64,000 bases of DNA from Pyrinomonadaceae bacterium (GTDB lineage Bacteria; Acidobacteriota; Blastocatellia; Pyrinomonadales; Pyrinomonadaceae), in contig JAJTWY010000007.1 in NCBI GenBank assembly GCA_021463165.1, positions 106,126 to 170,125 on the forward strand. Direction: 5' to 3'. A program made the translations under genes and the position numbers. Position 1 is the stretch's first letter, and every line of letters starts with the position of its first letter. The notes beneath the pieces were generated by a model. It made no database searches and had not been told where the DNA came from. It was given only the letters and a program-made list of their open reading frames with translations. This document shows positions 19,333-28,520 of this stretch, piece after piece.

Positions 19333-20865
19333 ATGAGCGACAATACTAAGACCGCCGACCCTTGCGTGATGGTCATTTTTGGCGCGACAGGGGACCTGAC
19401 CAAACGCAAGCTCTTCCCTGCCCTATACAATCTCGCGATGGACGATTTTCTGCCGCATGGGTTCGCGGTGATCGGTGTCGGCCGACAGGAGATGACAAGC
19501 GAAGAATTTCGTTCGCATATGGTCGCAAGCCTTCGCGAGTTTGTCGGCAAGCCGGACGAAAAGATCCTCAAATGGTTCGAGGAACGCACCTATTACACGG
19601 GCGGTGATTTTGACGATGATAAGAAGTTGTTTGGCGACCTGAAGGACCTGATCGGCGATGTTACGACCAAGCATCAGATCCCCGATAATTTCTTTTTCTA
19701 CCTTGCGACACCACCATCGCTGTTCGCGAACGTTACGCAGAAGGTCGTCAAGAATGGTCTCGGCAAGGAGGAGAACGGCAATTGGCGACGGTTTATCTAC
19801 GAGAAACCATTCGGCCATGATCTGGAATCAGCCGAAAAGCTGAACGCCAGTCTCTTGCGGCTTGTCAAAGAACGCCAGATATACCGCATAGACCACTACC
19901 TGGGCAAGGAAACTGTCCAGAATATCCTCGTCTTCCGCTTTGGCAACTCGATCTTCGAACCGATCTGGAACCGTAATTTTATCGACCACGTCCAGATCAC
20001 CGTTGCCGAAAAGCTCGGCGTCGAGCAGCGCGGCGGCTATTACGATTCGGCGGGGGCCCTGCGGGATATGATCCCGAACCATATCCTTCAACTTGTTACG
20101 CTAACCGCGATGGAGCCGCCCGTCTCGTTCGAGGCCGATTCGGTCCGGGACGAGCAAGCCAAGATCCTGCAGGCGATCCAGCCCTATGCCCCCGAGAATG
20201 TGCTTAATTGTGCTGTTCGCGGGCAGTACGGCGAGGGCAAGTTGTCTGAGCCGGGGCCCGACGCGAACGGCCCGCGATCGGTTCCCGCGTACCGCAACGA
20301 ACCTAATGTCGCGGCCTATTCAAATACCGAAACATTTGCCGCCCTCAAGCTTGCTATCGACAACTGGCGATGGGCGGACGTACCGTTCTATATCCGCACA
20401 GGCAAGCGTATGGCAACACGGCATTCGAGTATCGTTATCGAGTTCAAGAAAGCGCCGTTCATGCTCTTTCGAGAGACCGGGGTCGAGAGGCTGCGAACCA
20501 ACCGAATCGTGATCCATATCCAGCCCGACGAAGGTATCACGCTTCATTTCGGGGCCAAAATACCGGGCCCGATCGTCAATATGGGCGCGGTCGATATGGA
20601 CTTTAACTATCTCGACCACTTCGGCGAGCAGATCTCGACCGGGTACGAGCGCTTGCTCTATGACTGCATGATAGGCGACGCAACCCTGTTCCAGCGGGCT
20701 GATATGGTCGCCGCAAGCTGGCGCATCGTCGAACCCGTCCTCGACGTATGGAGTGCGCTGCCCGCACGTGATTTTCCAAATTACCCGGCAGGCTCTTGGG
20801 GCCCGAAGGAAGCTGACTTACTCCTCGAACGCGACGGCCGTACGTGGAAGAATCTTGTCAACTGA
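19333..20865 (+). CDS. zwf: glucose-6-phosphate 1-dehydrogenase
   Basis: 510 residues, normal length. Oxidises glucose-6-phosphate to 6-phosphogluconolactone, feeding the oxidative pentose phosphate pathway. Rossmann motif [18 protein letters not shown] (about 15-32) and the active-site RIDHYLGKE (185-193) are intact, as are EKPFG and the FYIRTGKRM region. It starts 35 bases after ybeY with no obvious terminator between, so it probably shares the phoH-ybeY transcript. No pgl or gnd gene accompanies it. Confidence 0.96.
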   Translation: MSDNTKTADPCVMVIFGATGDLTKRKLFPALYNLAMDDFLPHGFAVIGVGRQEMTSEEFRSHMVASLREFVGKPDEKILKWFEERTYYTGGDFDDDKKLFGDLKDLIGDVTTKHQIPDNFFFYLATPPSLFANVTQKVVKNGLGKEENGNWRRFIYEKPFGHDLESAEKLNASLLRLVKERQIYRIDHYLGKETVQNILVFRFGNSIFEPIWNRNFIDHVQITVAEKLGVEQRGGYYDSAGALRDMIPNHILQLVTLTAMEPPVSFEADSVRDEQAKILQAIQPYAPENVLNCAVRGQYGEGKLSEPGPDANGPRSVPAYRNEPNVAAYSNTETFAALKLAIDNWRWADVPFYIRTGKRMATRHSSIVIEFKKAPFMLFRETGVERLRTNRIVIHIQPDEGITLHFGAKIPGPIVNMGAVDMDFNYLDHFGEQISTGYERLLYDCMIGDATLFQRADMVAASWRIVEPVLDVWSALPARDFPNYPAGSWGPKEADLLLERDGRTWKNLVN

Positions 20866-21219
20866 TGGTATCGCGGATCCCGGTCACGGGCGTTGCACGC
20901 TGCCGTCAAACCGCCATTGTGTAACGGAAGGGATCAACACCGAGGGTTAGTAGAGTCACCACACATTTGTCTAGCCATATATGTATAAGTTTGCGATATT
21001 GATGGTCTGATCAACCGAAAGTGAAGCGGCAGATATGATAGATGAGACGCAGGGATAGCGTGCCTGTCGCTCTGCTTAGCCGGCATTCTCGAAGATAAAC
21101 TTCCGAAGACAATTGCTTCCTGGGACAATGAGAAACTCCCTTCCGCTCACGTTCCACGGAATCTCCCAAGGTTGCTTTTGCAATGGCGTTCGTCCTAACA
21201 TTGAGTCCTCGCATCGAAT
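20866..21219. other. 354-base gap between zwf and the CNNM/CBS gene
   Basis: No convincing open frame, RNA gene or terminator. The only structure seen is a weak CCCG/CGGG hairpin near 20880. It probably contains the promoter of the downstream membrane gene, but no clear -35/-10 pair could be picked. Confidence 0.4.
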
Positions 21220-22533
21220 ATGGATGTTGAATTGATCGTCGCTGTCTCGCTGCTCTTGATACTGGGCTTTTTGGCGGCTGTCGATGCGGCGTTCTCGCAT
21301 ATCTCGGATGTCGGGCTGCGCAGGATCTCAGCTGATGACGATTCGGCCGAAACATCCAGGTCCGTTCTTTTGCTGCGGGATATCCTTGAGAATCGTCCTC
21401 GGTTTCGTTTTGCGCTCTCATCGGCTATCCAGATCCTGCTCATTGCGGTCGCGATCCTGACAACGTTCATAGTTGGCCCCTATACTACCAGCCGAGCCGC
21501 ACACCTATTCTATGCACTGCTGATAAGCCTGGTCGCAACGGTGCTCTTTCGACAGGTACTGCCCCGATTCGCCGTACGCGACAATCCTGAGAAAAAGCTT
21601 CTTTTTCTTCTGCCCGCGATCCGCCCGATTTATGCACTTACTTCATTCTTTGTCGAATCGGTGTCAAAGGATAGGCACGTGAAAGCACGTGAACGGATCG
21701 AGGCGACGCTCGCACCGAATCTCACCGACGAGCGTGACGACACAGGCAGCGATGAGGATTTTCAGGCCCTGATGGAGGTCGGCGAAGCCGAGGGCATTAT
21801 CGAGGAAGAAGACCGGCAGATGATCGAAACGATGGTCGAATTCGGCGAAACGCGTGCCGGTGAGATCATGACGCCGCGAACCGAGATCGTTGCCGTTCCG
21901 ATCGGCACATCGATCAAGGATGCCCGTGATAGGTTGATCGAAGAAAAATACTCGCGCCTTCCCGTCTATCGTGACAATCTCGATAATATCGAGGGTATTC
22001 TTTACGTTCGCGACCTGCTCGCAGCACTTGCCAACGGCCGCAAGGAAGAACCGGTCGAGACGATCATGCGCGACGCGTTCTTCGTTCCCGAGACCAAGAC
22101 GGCCGATGACCTGCTAAAAAGTATGCAGCGCGCTCATATGCAGCTCGCCGTCGTCATCGATGAGTATGGCGGGGTCGCCGGCCTCGTTACCGTCGAGGAC
22201 ATTCTCGAAGAGATCGTCGGCGAGATCGAGGATGAGGACACCGAACAGGAAGAGATAATCGAAATAATTGAGGGCGAGGACGGCTATTTCGACGTGCTCG
22301 GCTCGACTGAGATAGACAAGATCGAACGGCTCTTGGGTCTCGATCTCGAGGACGAAGAATACACAACGATCGCCGGACTCGTCGTCACGGAAGCCGGATA
22401 TGTGCCGAAGGTCGGGGAAAGGCTGGAGTTAAAGGGACTGTCCATCGAGGTGCGTGGAGCTGACGAGAAGCGACTCACCCGATTGCGCCTCCGTCCGTTA
22501 GGCGACGGAGATGCGCTGGCAGAAGTTCAATAA
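21220..22533 (+). CDS. hemolysin-family CNNM/CBS-domain membrane protein (CorC/HlyC type)
   Basis: 437 residues. N-terminal CNNM (DUF21) transmembrane region with helices near 4-22, ~65-90, ~95-115 and ~125-150; then two CBS domains about 205-330 (start GEIMTPRTEIVAVP; second with QLAVVIDEYGGVAGLVT) and a C-terminal CorC_HlyC domain about 345-430. The family is linked to magnesium/cobalt efflux and, despite the name, not to haemolysis in most cases. In many bacteria this gene directly follows phoH-ybeY; here zwf and a 354-base gap intervene. An acidic stretch (EIEDEDTEQEEIIEIIEGED) links the CBS pair to the last domain. Confidence 0.88.
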   Translation: MDVELIVAVSLLLILGFLAAVDAAFSHISDVGLRRISADDDSAETSRSVLLLRDILENRPRFRFALSSAIQILLIAVAILTTFIVGPYTTSRAAHLFYALLISLVATVLFRQVLPRFAVRDNPEKKLLFLLPAIRPIYALTSFFVESVSKDRHVKARERIEATLAPNLTDERDDTGSDEDFQALMEVGEAEGIIEEEDRQMIETMVEFGETRAGEIMTPRTEIVAVPIGTSIKDARDRLIEEKYSRLPVYRDNLDNIEGILYVRDLLAALANGRKEEPVETIMRDAFFVPETKTADDLLKSMQRAHMQLAVVIDEYGGVAGLVTVEDILEEIVGEIEDEDTEQEEIIEIIEGEDGYFDVLGSTEIDKIERLLGLDLEDEEYTTIAGLVVTEAGYVPKVGERLELKGLSIEVRGADEKRLTRLRLRPLGDGDALAEVQ

Positions 22534-22588
22534 GCTATGCCGCGTCGTTTCCCGATCTTCGCGAAATGTTTGAACCCGCTTCCTCTGT

Positions 22589-22629
22589 TATAATGAATGA
22601 AATCAGATTCATTTAGGAGGTAATTCAAT
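22589..22629 (+). promoter_or_regulatory. peroxiredoxin -10 box, inverted repeat and strong ribosome site
   Basis: TATAAT at 22589-22594 is followed by the inverted repeat ATGAAT-N8-ATTCAT (about 22593-22612) and then AGGAGG at 22615-22620, 9 bases before the start codon. The -35 is unclear: TTGAAC at 22570 is only 13 bases from the -10. The inverted repeat would sit at or just after the transcription start, a typical place for a repressor operator; that role is inference. Confidence 0.5.
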
Positions 22630-23316
22630 ATGTCGATCAAATTAGGAGATACCGCACCTGATTTCAGTGCGGAAACAACACAGGGAACGATCAATTTTCA
22701 CGAATGGCTTGGCGATAGCTGGGGCGTCCTGTTTTCGCACCCCAAGGATTTTACGCCGGTCTGCACGACCGAATTGGGTTACATGGCGGGCCTGGCACCT
22801 GAGTTTGAGAAACGAAATGTCAAGATCATGGGCCTGAGCGTGGATCCTGTAGAAGGGCACAAGCGTTGGTCTGAGGACATTAAGGAGGTCACGGGACACG
22901 CACCGAACTATCCCATGATCGGTGACACAGACCTTAAAGTTTCGCAGCTTTACGGGATGCTGCCTGCCGAAGCGGGCGAAACTTGTGAGGGGCGCACCGC
23001 GGTGGACAATATGACGGTGCGAAATGTTTTTGTCATTGGACCGGATAAGAAGGTCAAGCTGGTTATCGTTTATCCGATGAGTACCGGACGTAATTTCGAC
23101 GAGGTACTCCGTGTGATCGACAGTCTTCAGCTTACGGCCAAATACAGCGTGGCAACGCCGGCAAATTGGCAGGACGGTGACGACTGCATCATCGCTCCGG
23201 CCGTTTCTAACGAGGAAGCGAAGGAGAAGTTTCCCGCCGGCTGGAAAGAGCTCAAACCTTATCTGCGTGTGACGCCGCAGCCGAACAAGGTCAAAAGCGA
23301 CGGACAAGGTGCCTAG
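22630..23316 (+). CDS. 1-Cys (Prx6-type) peroxiredoxin
   Basis: 228 residues. Thiol peroxidase reducing hydrogen peroxide and organic hydroperoxides. Catalytic motif HPKDFTPVCTTE with the peroxidatic Cys near residue 47, and the long Prx6-type C-terminal dimerisation arm (WQDGDDCIIAPAVS...). Length and the PVCTTE motif point to the Prx6 subfamily. A very strong AGGAGG ribosome site and a good -10 suggest high expression. With bshC elsewhere in the window, bacillithiol could be its reductant (inference). Confidence 0.95.
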   Translation: MSIKLGDTAPDFSAETTQGTINFHEWLGDSWGVLFSHPKDFTPVCTTELGYMAGLAPEFEKRNVKIMGLSVDPVEGHKRWSEDIKEVTGHAPNYPMIGDTDLKVSQLYGMLPAEAGETCEGRTAVDNMTVRNVFVIGPDKKVKLVIVYPMSTGRNFDEVLRVIDSLQLTAKYSVATPANWQDGDDCIIAPAVSNEEAKEKFPAGWKELKPYLRVTPQPNKVKSDGQGA

Positions 23317-23327
23317 CGTTGCCAGTG

Positions 23328-23609
23328 ATGAAGAAGATGTCGCGGAGCGCTTTTATGCGCTGGGAAAAACGGCGGATGAAAGGAAAGGCTACTGTCGTCA
23401 TTCGTATTTCCGTTATCTTCGGCATTTTCTTCTTCCTACTGCTTAATTCCATCTGGTTCTTCTGGACGGGGAATCCCATTCAGAGTTCCTTCTTTTTTAT
23501 CTTCCCGGCGTTAGGAATTGTGTCAGGACTTGTCTATTGGTCGGTGAACGAAGGTAGATTTCACGATTTCCTTGCCGACAAGCAGTCGCGCGCTGCAGCG
23601 AGGCGTTAA
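23328..23609 (+). CDS. small two-helix membrane protein, unknown function
   Basis: About 93 residues. The frame opens at a TTG (23319), but the ATG at 23328 (MKKMSRSAFMRW) is preferred; another ATG lies 9 bases further. A basic N terminus precedes two hydrophobic helices (VVIRISVIFGIFFFLLLNSIW and FFFIFPALGIVSGLVYWSV) and a charged C-terminal tail. It starts 11 bases after the peroxiredoxin stop and ends 4 bases before the biotinyl protein, so it is probably co-transcribed with both. I do not recognise a family. Confidence 0.6.
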   Translation: MKKMSRSAFMRWEKRRMKGKATVVIRISVIFGIFFFLLLNSIWFFWTGNPIQSSFFFIFPALGIVSGLVYWSVNEGRFHDFLADKQSRAAARR

Positions 23610-23613
23610 AAGC

Positions 23614-24114
23614 ATGAAACTGGTTGCCGAAATAGGCGAGAACAAGTTCGAGGTCGAGGTCGCACGCGATGGCAGCAACGTGATAGCGAAAGTCGACGGC
23701 CGTGAGTATATCCTGTACGCCTCTGAGCCGGAAACCGGTGTGGTTCTGCTTAAGCACGACAATACTGTGTACGAGGCTATGGTCAGCAGCAACACCGCCG
23801 GAGCCTACAAGGTAGAGTTGAAAGGCCGCAGCCATGAGATCCGGATAGTTGATCCGAAACGTCTTCGCGGTTCTGAGTCGGGTAGCGGCCACGATCCAGG
23901 CCACGCCGAGATCAGAACGGCGATGCCGGGCAAGATAGTCAGGATCCTCAAACGCCCCGGCGATGCCGTCGAAAAAGGCGACGGAGTGATCGTCGTCGAA
24001 GCGATGAAAATGCAGAACGAGATGAGATCACCAAGAGACGGATCGATATCCGAGATAAGATTTGTCGAAGGCGATACCGTCGCGGCAGGCGATATTTTGG
24101 TGGTGATCGAATAG
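23614..24114 (+). CDS. biotin/lipoyl-attachment (biotin carboxyl carrier-like) protein
   Basis: 166 residues from the ATG at 23614; an upstream in-frame extension is out of family and overlaps the preceding gene. The C-terminal ~75 residues form a biotinyl domain with the attachment motif VEAMKMQNE, Lys132 being the biotinylated residue. The N-terminal part (EIGENKFEVEVARDGSNVIAKVDG...) resembles the BT-like domain before the biotinyl domain of propionyl-/acetyl-CoA carboxylase alpha chains. It probably carries CO2 for an acyl-CoA carboxylase encoded elsewhere, for example propionyl-CoA carboxylase feeding the mutase at the left end (inference). Confidence 0.85.
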   Translation: MKLVAEIGENKFEVEVARDGSNVIAKVDGREYILYASEPETGVVLLKHDNTVYEAMVSSNTAGAYKVELKGRSHEIRIVDPKRLRGSESGSGHDPGHAEIRTAMPGKIVRILKRPGDAVEKGDGVIVVEAMKMQNEMRSPRDGSISEIRFVEGDTVAAGDILVVIE

Positions 24115-24145
24115 GCCCGGGCGATGCATCCGCACCTATTTTTTT
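24110..24145 (+). terminator. possible terminator after the biotinyl protein gene
   Basis: AATAGG (24110-24115) and CCTATT (24135-24140) can pair, with an inner GCG/CGC, followed by a run of seven T. The stem has an asymmetric bulge, so it is weak. It lies between two convergent genes and overlaps the end of the PIG-L gene. Confidence 0.35.
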
Positions 24146-26703
24146 GCCTTTGGTAAACTGAGCATATTTGCGAGCAAGCGGTAAGCACCGGGCACGCCCG
24201 CCGGCAGTTGGCGAAATAGCGAATAGCTGCAATAGATATATTTACCCTTTCCGACATCCGCAATCACGAGGCCTCCCTTGTTTTCGGCCTCGTTCGCATC
24301 GTGGGTTTCGAGCAGGCCCGTATACTTCGCGTCCATCGTCGAAAAATTGTATAGATTTCGTTCCTGCACCCAGTTAGCAAAATCGTTTGGTCCGATCTTG
24401 TTTGGAAAGTTGAAGATCGGATGTTCTGGTTGTGTGATCCGAACCTCGGCATTCTCATCCGCCGTCCGCGGCCCCATCTGATGCGGGAACGGCGCCAGAT
24501 TCTGGCGATCATAGCCCGGAAGCTGATACTGAACGATCAGCGTCCCACCGGCATTTGCGAAATCCATTAGACGCTTGTTATTTGCGACCAGATCAGGCCG
24601 CACCTGGTACGCTCGTATGCCGACAACAATAACGTCGTAGCGCGAAAGGTTGCCGTTCGCAAGCTCGTTTTCCGTGATCATCTCGACATTGAAGCCCATC
24701 TGCGTGATCGCCTCGGGCACTCGGTCGCCGCTGCCCGCGAGGTAACCGACCCTTACGGGTGCGGTCTTAAGGTCGATTATTCGGGCATCGGTCGTCGCGC
24801 GCCGATAGAATCTGTGCGTCTGGATATGCGGATAAGAGATCACGCGCATCGTCGACGAAGCCGGCGCCTCGCCGACCGAGGCCTGTGCATTTATCTGATA
24901 AGTCCCGGCCCGCGTCATCGCCGGGATCGTGATATCGAATGAGATCGCCTGACGCTCGCCGCTTCGCCGTATGTCGAATGTCGCAGACGAAGTCGTCATC
25001 TTCCAACCGTGATCGGTGTTCATGTTCAGCGAAACCATGCCGGAAACGGGCTTTGTCGAATTGTTAGTGACCGTCATCACCACCCGCCGTGTCTGGGCCT
25101 TGTCCGACGAAGGCACGATCATCATTGCCTGATCCAGCTCGACGCTGACCGTCGGCACGATATCCACATTACGGCGTATCTCGCCGCGAATATCGTCAGC
25201 AAAACGGTATTCGATCGGTCTTTCGACTGTGATCTCCGTTCCCGCTGCGTCGAAAGTGGCGATCAATTTCACGGCCGGCCGGTCGAGCGGCAGCGTATGC
25301 GAATCCGTCGCTGATGCGTTCCAGCGAAACAAATCGCCCTCCCGCGGGTCACTGAGCCAGTATGGCTGCGACGGCGAGGCATTCCTCGGCGGAGTAACAG
25401 TGAAAAACGCAGTCGACGGTGCCGCCTCATTTACAACGAACGCCGGGCTGCTGGCCCGCGGAACTTCTCCCTGTTCGATTACCCAGTCGGCCGGCGCCTT
25501 TAGCTTGAGGTCCTTTATTTTTACATCAGTTCTACCGTTCGTGAACGCCTTTGCCCCTACCGAGAATATCTCGCCCGGCACTACCGTCTCCCGATCGGCG
25601 AGAGCGTCGATCTGGACACCGGCAGCGAGCATTATCGCCTCTGCAAACATACGCTTTCGTTCGATGAAGAAGGCTTTGGCCTTGCCCTTTGAATTCGCGT
25701 TGGCGGAAGCGATCGAATAGCCTCTCGCAAGCGCCGGAACGATCTTCTCCGGAGCCGCAAGATCAAAATCCGTCAACGCCATTCGTGCCGCCGCGAACAT
25801 ATCCCGCAGAACGGTCTCATCCGCCTGCACGATCCTCGCCATTCCGGCAGGCGAAGTATCAACCGCGTCGAAGACGCCGCTTTCCTTCACTTCACTCCCG
25901 GAAAGGTTCATCGGCGAGAACTGTTCACCGCGAAGCTCGAGAACACCCTGCTCCTGCGATTTATGTTGACTCCGGGCTTCCATCGCAATTTCGAAATAGG
26001 TTCGGCCGATGACCGGATCATACTTGCCCGTGTTCACACGCAGACGAGCCTCGCCGCCGCGAGTCCGCTGGTAGAATTTCTGCACCGTCCAGACAGGTCC
26101 GGCATCGCCGCATTGCGAGGCATCCGCGGCCGCCGTAACCGCAAGCGGGGCGATGTAGCCCGCAAACTGGTGCTGCCCATGGCCATCCGCAGGAGTCCCC
26201 GAAAACTGAGCGATGACAACCGTCGGCTGAAAGGCTCGGATCACCCGAACGGTATCACACAGAACGATCTTCTCATCCCATTTCGACCTAGCCTCAGCGA
26301 GAGTTTTCGAGAATCCGTAGTCGTAAGCCCTGCCGAAGAACTGTTCGGCGCCGTCAAGCTTCCTGGCCTGGATCAGCTCTTCTGTCCGGATCATGCCGAG
26401 CGATTCACCAAGCTCCGGCCCAATAATGTTCTGCCCGCCATCGCCTCGTGTAAGCGAAAGATAGGCCGTTCTGGAGCTCTCGCCTCGCGCAAGATACGCA
26501 AGCAAGGCCGTATTCTCATCATCCGGATGGGCACCGATCATCAGTGCACTTGTCGTGGTGTTTAGCTTCTTGAGCAGTTGATAGAGTCCGGTTGCTCCCC
26601 GATCATATACCGGCCGGATCTGTGCAGGTGAAACCAGCCGCAGGGATGCAGAGATGCAGAGAAGAAGGACTGAGAAAGTAGCTAGGCGACGAAGCATATC
26701 CAT
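24136..26703 (-). CDS. secreted PIG-L family deacetylase with C-terminal ThuA-like domain
   Basis: The frame extends to 26754, but the ATG codons at 26703 and 26697 (MDMLRRLATFSVLLLCISASLR, a signal peptide) are the sensible starts, 13-19 bases after the transporter gene. About 855 residues. The PIG-L (LmbE-like) zinc deacetylase domain follows: IGAHPDDENTALLAYLARGE with the AHPDDE metal motif, then SLTRGDGGQN and DGHGQHQFAGY. The middle is a NEW3-like beta-sandwich region. The C-terminal ~220 residues (VGYLAGSGDRVPEAITQMGF, YDVIVVGIRAY, GGTLIVQYQLPG) resemble a ThuA/class I glutamine-amidotransferase-like fold. Probably deacetylates an N-acetyl sugar outside the cytoplasm; it is too large and exported to be the cytosolic bacillithiol enzyme BshB. 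Last gene of the bshC-mutL unit. Confidence 0.85.
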   Translation of the reverse strand: MDMLRRLATFSVLLLCISASLRLVSPAQIRPVYDRGATGLYQLLKKLNTTTSALMIGAHPDDENTALLAYLARGESSRTAYLSLTRGDGGQNIIGPELGESLGMIRTEELIQARKLDGAEQFFGRAYDYGFSKTLAEARSKWDEKIVLCDTVRVIRAFQPTVVIAQFSGTPADGHGQHQFAGYIAPLAVTAAADASQCGDAGPVWTVQKFYQRTRGGEARLRVNTGKYDPVIGRTYFEIAMEARSQHKSQEQGVLELRGEQFSPMNLSGSEVKESGVFDAVDTSPAGMARIVQADETVLRDMFAAARMALTDFDLAAPEKIVPALARGYSIASANANSKGKAKAFFIERKRMFAEAIMLAAGVQIDALADRETVVPGEIFSVGAKAFTNGRTDVKIKDLKLKAPADWVIEQGEVPRASSPAFVVNEAAPSTAFFTVTPPRNASPSQPYWLSDPREGDLFRWNASATDSHTLPLDRPAVKLIATFDAAGTEITVERPIEYRFADDIRGEIRRNVDIVPTVSVELDQAMMIVPSSDKAQTRRVVMTVTNNSTKPVSGMVSLNMNTDHGWKMTTSSATFDIRRSGERQAISFDITIPAMTRAGTYQINAQASVGEAPASSTMRVISYPHIQTHRFYRRATTDARIIDLKTAPVRVGYLAGSGDRVPEAITQMGFNVEMITENELANGNLSRYDVIVVGIRAYQVRPDLVANNKRLMDFANAGGTLIVQYQLPGYDRQNLAPFPHQMGPRTADENAEVRITQPEHPIFNFPNKIGPNDFANWVQERNLYNFSTMDAKYTGLLETHDANEAENKGGLVIADVGKGKYIYCSYSLFRQLPAGVPGAYRLLANMLSLPKAKK

Positions 26704-26716
26704 AAAACAATCAAGC

Positions 26717-28399
26717 TCAAATACTTCCGGTCTCCGAGTTCCCGAGACCCTCATCTTCGCTGACCGTCAAACTGATCAGGAACCCGGCAAACACCGTCAC
26801 GACGCACCCGATGACGTTGAACCAAAGAAACTCAATATTTGTGTACCAACTCGCGATCCAAACAGACGTTATACCAAACAGAAGCCCGAAGAATGCACCC
26901 CGTGCGCGGGCCCTCTTCACAACAAAAGCAAGCACGAACACACCTAGAAGGGATCCATAAAAGAACGAGCCGAACTTGTTCACAACCTCGATCAAGGACC
27001 CGAGGTTGGTAGCGAATATCGCTACAATGCAGGCAAAAATCCCCCAAATGAACGTCGTGATGCGGCCAACCATCACGTAATGGGAATCCGCGGCTTCGGG
27101 CCGGTAAAGACGCCTGTAAAAGTCGATCGTCGTCGCGGTCGCCAGCGCATTCAGCTCCGCCGAGATCGATGACATCGCCGCCGCGAATATAGCCGCGATC
27201 AGCAGCCCGATCACACCTACGGGCATATTCTCGAGAATGAACGTCGGGAATGCGTAGTTTACGTCGTTGAAGGTCGGGTTGCTCGTTGCTTTTATATACG
27301 CAAGAGCTTCCTTACGGCTGTCATTGAACTTCGTGTCGGCATCGATGTATGCCTGCCGTTTCTGCGCGTCGGCTTTATCAAATCCGATCGCCGCGGTTCG
27401 TCTCTGCTCATGGGCCGCCACATACCTCGACTGAATGGCCTGGAACTCCTCGGTCTGAGCCGCCTTGGCGATCTCCGCCTTATTGAACACGATCGGCGGC
27501 TGGGTGAACTGATAGAAGATGAATACCATGATACCGATCAGCAAGATCCCGAACTGCATCGGTATTTTCAGGAACGCACTCATCAATAGCGAGGTACGTC
27601 CCTCGTCGACAGACTTCGCCGTAAGGAACCGCTGTACCTGACTCTGATCGCAGCCAAAATAGCCCAGCATTAGAAAGAGGCCGCCGATCAGTCCGGACCA
27701 TATCGTATATTTTTCGGTCAGGTTGAAGCTGGTGTCGACCATCGTGAGTTTGCCCAAACTGCCAGCCATGTGCAGGCCGTCCCCAAGCGAAACTCCCGCA
27801 GGAAAGCTCGATAGAATAACAAAAAAACAAACCCCCAGACCCAGAAAGATGACGAACATCTGCTTGACGTCTGTCCACGTTACCGCCTGAACGCCGCCAA
27901 AAACTGTGTAGATTGTGGTCGACAACCCGATCGCAAAGATCGTCGCAACGAGATTCCACTCGAACACTATCGAAAGTACGATCGCCGGCGCCGAAATTAT
28001 CGTTCCGACGCCGAGGCCACGTGAGATGAGAAAGAAAAAGCTTGTCAGGGACCGGACATTAACATCGAATCGCTTTTCGAGATACTCGTACGCGGTAAAC
28101 ACATTCGCCCGATGAAAGAACGGAACCACGGTCACGCACAGAATGATCATTGCGAAGGGCAGCCCGTAATAGAACTGTATGAACCGCATCCCGTCCGAAT
28201 ACGCCTGGCCTGTAGTACCGACCAGCGTAATGGCCGAAAGCTGCGTCGCCATCACCGACAGTCCGACTGCCCACCAAGGCAGTCCGCGGTTCGCCAGAAA
28301 GTAGCCTTCCTTTGTCTTGGCGTGCTTCGTCATCCGCACGCCATCCCAAATGACATACGTCAGATACGCTATGACCACTGCCCAATCGAGAGCTCTCAT
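26717..28399 (-). CDS. sodium:solute symporter (SSS family)
   Basis: 560 residues, multiple transmembrane helices. SSS signatures: [23 protein letters not shown] in the first core helices, [14 protein letters not shown], and the [14 protein letters not shown] segment typical of the family. A hydrophilic, probably helical insertion of about 80 residues (~305-385, rich in Ala, Lys, Gln, Asp) sits between two membrane segments and is unusual for the family. Substrate unknown; sialic acid/sugar-like symporters are frequent in this branch. Its ATG overlaps the stop of a 40-codon membrane-peptide gene (ATGA), and it is followed within ~14 bases by the secreted deacetylase, suggesting uptake of a product of that enzyme (inference). 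Confidence 0.88.
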   Translation of the reverse strand: MRALDWAVVIAYLTYVIWDGVRMTKHAKTKEGYFLANRGLPWWAVGLSVMATQLSAITLVGTTGQAYSDGMRFIQFYYGLPFAMIILCVTVVPFFHRANVFTAYEYLEKRFDVNVRSLTSFFFLISRGLGVGTIISAPAIVLSIVFEWNLVATIFAIGLSTTIYTVFGGVQAVTWTDVKQMFVIFLGLGVCFFVILSSFPAGVSLGDGLHMAGSLGKLTMVDTSFNLTEKYTIWSGLIGGLFLMLGYFGCDQSQVQRFLTAKSVDEGRTSLLMSAFLKIPMQFGILLIGIMVFIFYQFTQPPIVFNKAEIAKAAQTEEFQAIQSRYVAAHEQRRTAAIGFDKADAQKRQAYIDADTKFNDSRKEALAYIKATSNPTFNDVNYAFPTFILENMPVGVIGLLIAAIFAAAMSSISAELNALATATTIDFYRRLYRPEAADSHYVMVGRITTFIWGIFACIVAIFATNLGSLIEVVNKFGSFFYGSLLGVFVLAFVVKRARARGAFFGLLFGITSVWIASWYTNIEFLWFNVIGCVVTVFAGFLISLTVSEDEGLGNSETGSI

Positions 28400-28518
28400 C
28401 TAAAATACCTCGAGAAAGCCCACAACACAGTTATCACAACGAAAGTTGTTACAATCACTGCAATATAGACCTTCCGCCAGAACTCGGGCGGGCGTTCGTT
28501 AAGCTCACCGTTCTCCAT
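28396..28518 (-). CDS. 40-aa single-helix membrane peptide coupled to the SSS transporter
   Basis: A 40-codon gene: [18 protein letters not shown], then a hydrophobic helix [21 protein letters not shown]. It starts 2 bases after the mutL stop and its TGA overlaps the transporter's ATG by 4 bases, the arrangement expected for translational coupling. An acidic/polar N terminus of ~15 residues followed by one helix near the C terminus recalls small auxiliary subunits of some SSS and NSS transporters (for example YjcH-, YhdT- or MetS-like), although no sequence match to them is claimed. Too short for most gene finders. Confidence 0.65.
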   Translation of the reverse strand: MENGELNERPPEFWRKVYIAVIVTTFVVITVLWAFSRYFR

Positions 28519-28520
28519 AT

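Noticed and set aside
21011..21421. Minus-strand ORF covering the zwf-CNNM gap
   Set aside because: It runs antisense into the CNNM gene and has low-complexity composition with no recognisable motif.
24136..26703. Assignment of the PIG-L protein as the bacillithiol deacetylase BshB
   Set aside because: BshB is a ~230-residue cytosolic enzyme; this one is ~855 residues, has a signal peptide and an extra ThuA-like domain.
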